A stretch of DNA of 64,000 nucleotides from Mucor mucedo (Eukaryota; Mucoromycota; Mucoromycetes; Mucorales; Mucoraceae). The notes beneath the pieces are model-generated. The model was given only the letters and a program-made list of their open reading frames with translations, did not search any database and was not told the origin of the DNA. The stretch is taken from NCBI RefSeq assembly GCF_025094135.1, contig NW_026252461.1, positions 19,652 through 83,651 of the forward strand. The letters run 5' to 3'. Shown here piece after piece: positions 60,745-64,000 of this stretch (its first letter is position 1; each line of letters opens with the position of its first letter). The translations under genes and the position numbers were made by a program.

Positions 60745-63083
60745 TGTGTGACAAAATTTGTATGATTGATTCGTCTCTTACAGTCAACTTATCAGATAAA
60801 GGAACGAATCTGAAAGTATCATGTCTTTCTAATTCATTTCGCAACGAAGAAGCACCATTATCTCTGGACAAAGAAGAAGGATGAACAAATTTATTTTTTT
60901 GCAAATCAACACCAAACCTTTGGCGGAAGTTGCTCTGGAACAAGCAACGTACTTTAACGAACGGCTCATTGTTCTTCTACCACAATCATTAACTACTACA
61001 CGTGGATACGTACCACCCTGCGATTTATGCACAGTCATGGCTTCGGCCGGAACAATTGGAAATTGGGTCCTGTTTAGCTTGACGTGCGACTTCAAGTTTC
61101 AAGGTACTTGGTTCAACACAGGTCCATAAGTTTGGAAGACCCAACGTTAATCTCAGTGTTACTTGTTTATTATGCAGAGCTCTTCCACGTCTCTCATCAT
61201 CGAGCAGAATCCTAACACGGATCGGTTTTGTTACCGTAGTATTGGCGTTAGATGCCAGTCTACCGTAATCAATTCGTTTCAAAACACCAATGACTCCATT
61301 TACTAAGCCATCAGACGTATCAATGTTAACTGTCATCATATACTGTGCGTCGACTTTCAGAATGATCTTTTTTGGTAATCCACGAATTTCACTCAATGGT
61401 CCATCTTCTCTTGCTGAATGGAGCATCTGATTGACAGCCGTTTGACTTCTACAGTCACCGAGCACACGATCGTAGGCTGTGGAAACAGCCCCCTCGGTAT
61501 ACATACTTTTTAAAATGATATCATTGGTTGCCTTTACGTTTCTGTTTGCATGGAATAGATTGATCGATTTAATTTTGCTGGGGGGAGGCAGAACTATTTT
61601 ACCCTCCTCTAATAACTTCAATTGTTGTTCATCTAGCACTGCAACACAACTTTGGAACAAGGCTATATCAACCGGTGTCATTGAACCAGTGGCCAAGTTG
61701 TTCAGGGCAACAGCAAACGGAACATCATCACGTTGGCGTATGATTTCGATTAATTTGTGTACTTTGAATAAAGACCAAATATCAAAGTCAAATAACGAAG
61801 AAATGGTTAAAGTTGTGTCGGAGGCAAAGACCGAAGAATCACCCACTGGTGGTAGTTGTAAAAAGTCACCAAAAACAATAACACTTATACCTCCAAATGG
61901 GATTGATGGTTCGAACATGTTTCGTAAAGGCTTATCAATCCATCCAAAATACTTTTTGCTGTCCATGCTTATTTCGTCAATGATGACAAAGCGAAGATCT
62001 TTTAACGCAACTGCCATAGAGTGACCGACATCAGCAGACAATTGATTGATACATTTATCACCATTTTGGGATATGGAAAATTGGAAAGCGCTATGTAGCT
62101 TCTGTCCTTGTATGTTGAATGTAGCTCTACCATTTGGTGTAGTAAAAAGAACAGACGGAGTTGACACATAACGCTCTCTCCCAAAATCAAACTCTCGCAA
62201 AAGAGACTGGTAAATGGCACAGATAAGCTTACTGTTACCAGCACCAGCGCCACCAGTCACAAAATTATAAACTGGAGAATAGGTATTGCTACCATCTCTC
62301 AGAACAAAATAGGCTTTGTTATATCTGACATGACCAATGAGACAAGTCAGGTATGACCTCTGCTTGAAATTTAGGGTCGTCATCAGATTGAAGTAATCAA
62401 TATCAGACAATACGTTTGGAAGAACTAATTTTTCATGATACGTTTTACAAGAACTTGTATTATCGTCATTATTGTTGAGATCCTCGTTCATATCGGTTCG
62501 GGTGTGATAATCATCTTCACTAGAATCATCCATCTCAGCAGTATATCTTGCAAAATCATTTTCTTCAGCGCCTGGCTCAGTACGATTGATTTCAGGATTG
62601 TTCAATGACTTCATTTTCATCGCCGTTTCTCAGTCAGCTTCCTCTTCATTCTCTCCTGATAACTATCTGTTATATTCGTCAAGTACATCATCATCAATTC
62701 GATTGAATTCTGCCCTGGCCTTTTCAACTTCAGTGGAAAACTTGCGATACACTCTCTCACAATCAGCATCCACAAGCCCTACGGTCTCATTACGCCATGG
62801 CTTATACAACATCCAGATTACTCGAAAATAGTCTTCGCGGTCTGAATCAATATTAAATTTGTAATATCTTATGACTTTCGACTTAGTACGACGTTTGATC
62901 TATCCATTGTTATCTCCATTCAGCTGGTAAACTTCACCAGGTAAATCACCATGATCATTACCGCTAAGATCGGACGGAATGACGTTGTCTTGATTGTCAT
63001 CAATCTCACCATCGCCCTGATCTTCCTCAACACTACCATTACATGGTCTACCTGAGGATCTTTGTCTAGGATTTTTTCTAGGA
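60745..63083 (-). pseudogene. Pif1-type helicase of a Helentron-like element
   Basis: Helicase half of a rolling-circle transposon protein. From the right: a linker with RTKSKVIRYYKFN and WMLYKPWRNETVGL (about 62900-62780), interrupted by stops near 62900, 62670 and 62634; then 61025-62620 with LNFKQRSYLTCLIGHV, Walker A written GGAGAGNSKL (canonical GKS lysine replaced by Asn), motif II VIIDEISM and motif III VFGDFLQLPP. A frame break near 61090 leads to QFPIVPAEAMTVHKSQGGT and YVACSRATS, then RFGVDLQKNKFV and ILSHNVQ at the insertion. The Rep part would lie further right, beyond the TIR element at 63086. Confidence 0.8.
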
Positions 63084-63085
63084 TA

Positions 63086-64000
63086 GAGTGGATCCGGAGT
63101 TCAATAGCAAAATCGATTTTGTGACATTATGAAGGATTCACCTCCGACTCGTACAAACAATATAAAAGGAAATAGATTCATAGCCAGATTTTAATGTCGG
63201 GGAAGGTTTTTTTTTTAAAAAAAAAAATTTCAGGATATTTATTTATTTTTTGGGGGGGAGTCTAATTTTTTTTTTTGGGGGGGAGTCTAGGGATTTTTTT
63301 TTTGGTTTTTTTTTAATGGAATGAAAGCCATTAATGGAAACTAAAGAGCACGTCTGTGTGATCGATATTCTTTGGAAAACTTTCTGATAATCTCATCAGC
63401 CTCCATGACATCTTTACCCTTGCTATACGCGTCGATATATCTATAGGCACGGTTATGATACCGTCTATTGATTTTAGGACCGTGCACAACCTCATCATTG
63501 TCCAGAAACTCATGGATTCTAGACGTCAGAGTATAAAAGGAGTAATCACACATCATTTGTGAATATCTTTTGGCTGCACCCCAATGTCTTTCAATCCAGT
63601 TAGTCTCACAGTGATACTTTGGGTATAATGTAAAGAGGTGACCAGCCTCGAACGTCACAGTCTCCAACATATTTTTCTGCGCCAAAAAATCAGGTTGCTG
63701 AGAACGCAAGTACTCAGCACAGCAGCCAGGTCGAACAGCAGGATCATGCACTGTACCAGAAGGGCATACCTTGCGCAGCGAAGCATTCTTGTCCAACAAG
63801 CCGCGCTCCCTCAACAAAATGAGCGTGCCTCTGAAGACCTCACGTGACTACAAAATATAATGAAATCATTGAAATTTAGATTTTCATGTCATGTATTAAG
63901 TTCAAATACTTACTCTTGGAAGCCTGTATTAATTCAGGAGGTCTTCAAAGGACACTGGTTGCTACTTTGCCCTTCTGGTAGCAACAATCTTCTTCACGGC
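63086..64000 (-). mobile_element. GAGTGCATC-family TIR transposon, second autonomous copy, cut by window end
   Basis: TIR GAGTGGATCCGGAGTTCAATAG at 63086 (one change from the 41694 copy), preceded by TA at 63084-63085. Inner arm CACCTCCGACTCGTACAAAC and ATAGCCAGATTTT match 45780-45880 inverted. The transposase 3' end lies inside; the rest of the element is beyond 64000. It interrupts the Helentron-like gene. Confidence 0.9.
63331..64000 (-). CDS. DDE transposase, 3' exon(s), partial
   Basis: Exon 3 (about 63847-63341) is nearly the same as 45165-45671: it keeps YHCETNWIERHWG with the catalytic Glu and ends RSHRRAL. Only a handful of residues differ over 158 (for example HDPAV for HDTAV, HWGAAK for HWGTAK). 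The intron (about 63913-63848) is also conserved, and the end of exon 2 continues to the window edge. No lesion in the visible part. Confidence 0.85.

Overview
The window looks like one transposon-rich stretch of a fungal nuclear genome. The DNA is AT-rich. Introns are short (about 57-70 bp), with GTAAGT/GTATGT-like donors and TACTAAC/TTAAC-like branch sites. The mobile-element mix is Ty3/gypsy, Helitron, Plavaka/CMC, Tnp2-type CACTA, a TA-targeting DDE family, pogo/Tigger, Merlin/IS1595-like and a hAT-like MITE. This fits an early-diverging fungus, most likely Mucoromycota; that placement is inference. No rRNA, tRNA, CRISPR or bacterial operon structure was seen. Few or no ordinary host genes can be named.

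Layout. 1-7330: a broken Ty3/gypsy element on the minus strand (gag, protease, reverse transcriptase, LTR-like end). A 1.5 kb TIR element cuts its gag (4704-6221). Between gag and protease lies a GC-richer block coding for the N-terminal part of an alphavirus-like RNA-virus replicase, including its capping (methyltransferase-guanylyltransferase) domain. 8011-17369: a spliced zinc-ribbon/DEDD-exonuclease gene on the plus strand, split by a complete 4.76 kb Plavaka-like element (11281-16043); removing the element and one 2-bp target copy restores the frame. 18761-23939: a minus-strand Helitron (HUH Rep plus Pif1 helicase) with a repeat block inserted in its helicase. 24116-33475: three spliced genes or gene groups of unknown function and a second TIR element. 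35492-39960: one intact Merlin/IS1595-like transposase gene and degenerate relatives. 41694-45905: a full-length TA-flanked TIR element with a three-exon DDE transposase. 45927-46685: hAT-like MITE. 46830-48970: complete pogo/Tigger element. 49040-57965: two oppositely oriented Tnp2-type transposase relics, an unknown spliced gene and two solo LTRs. 58628-63083: a minus-strand Pif1 helicase-endonuclease (Helentron-like) gene, split by an insertion that carries a third solo LTR and capped at its 5' side by another copy of the TIR element, which runs off the window.

How the parts relate. Almost everything is mobile DNA inserted into mobile DNA. In several cases the target duplication and reading frame give the order of events: TIR element after Ty3, Plavaka after the exonuclease gene, LTR elements after Tnp2 and Helentron. 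The most unusual feature is the captured viral capping-enzyme region inside the Ty3 element, in the same orientation as gag and pol. That is what template switching by a retrotransposon reverse transcriptase would produce.
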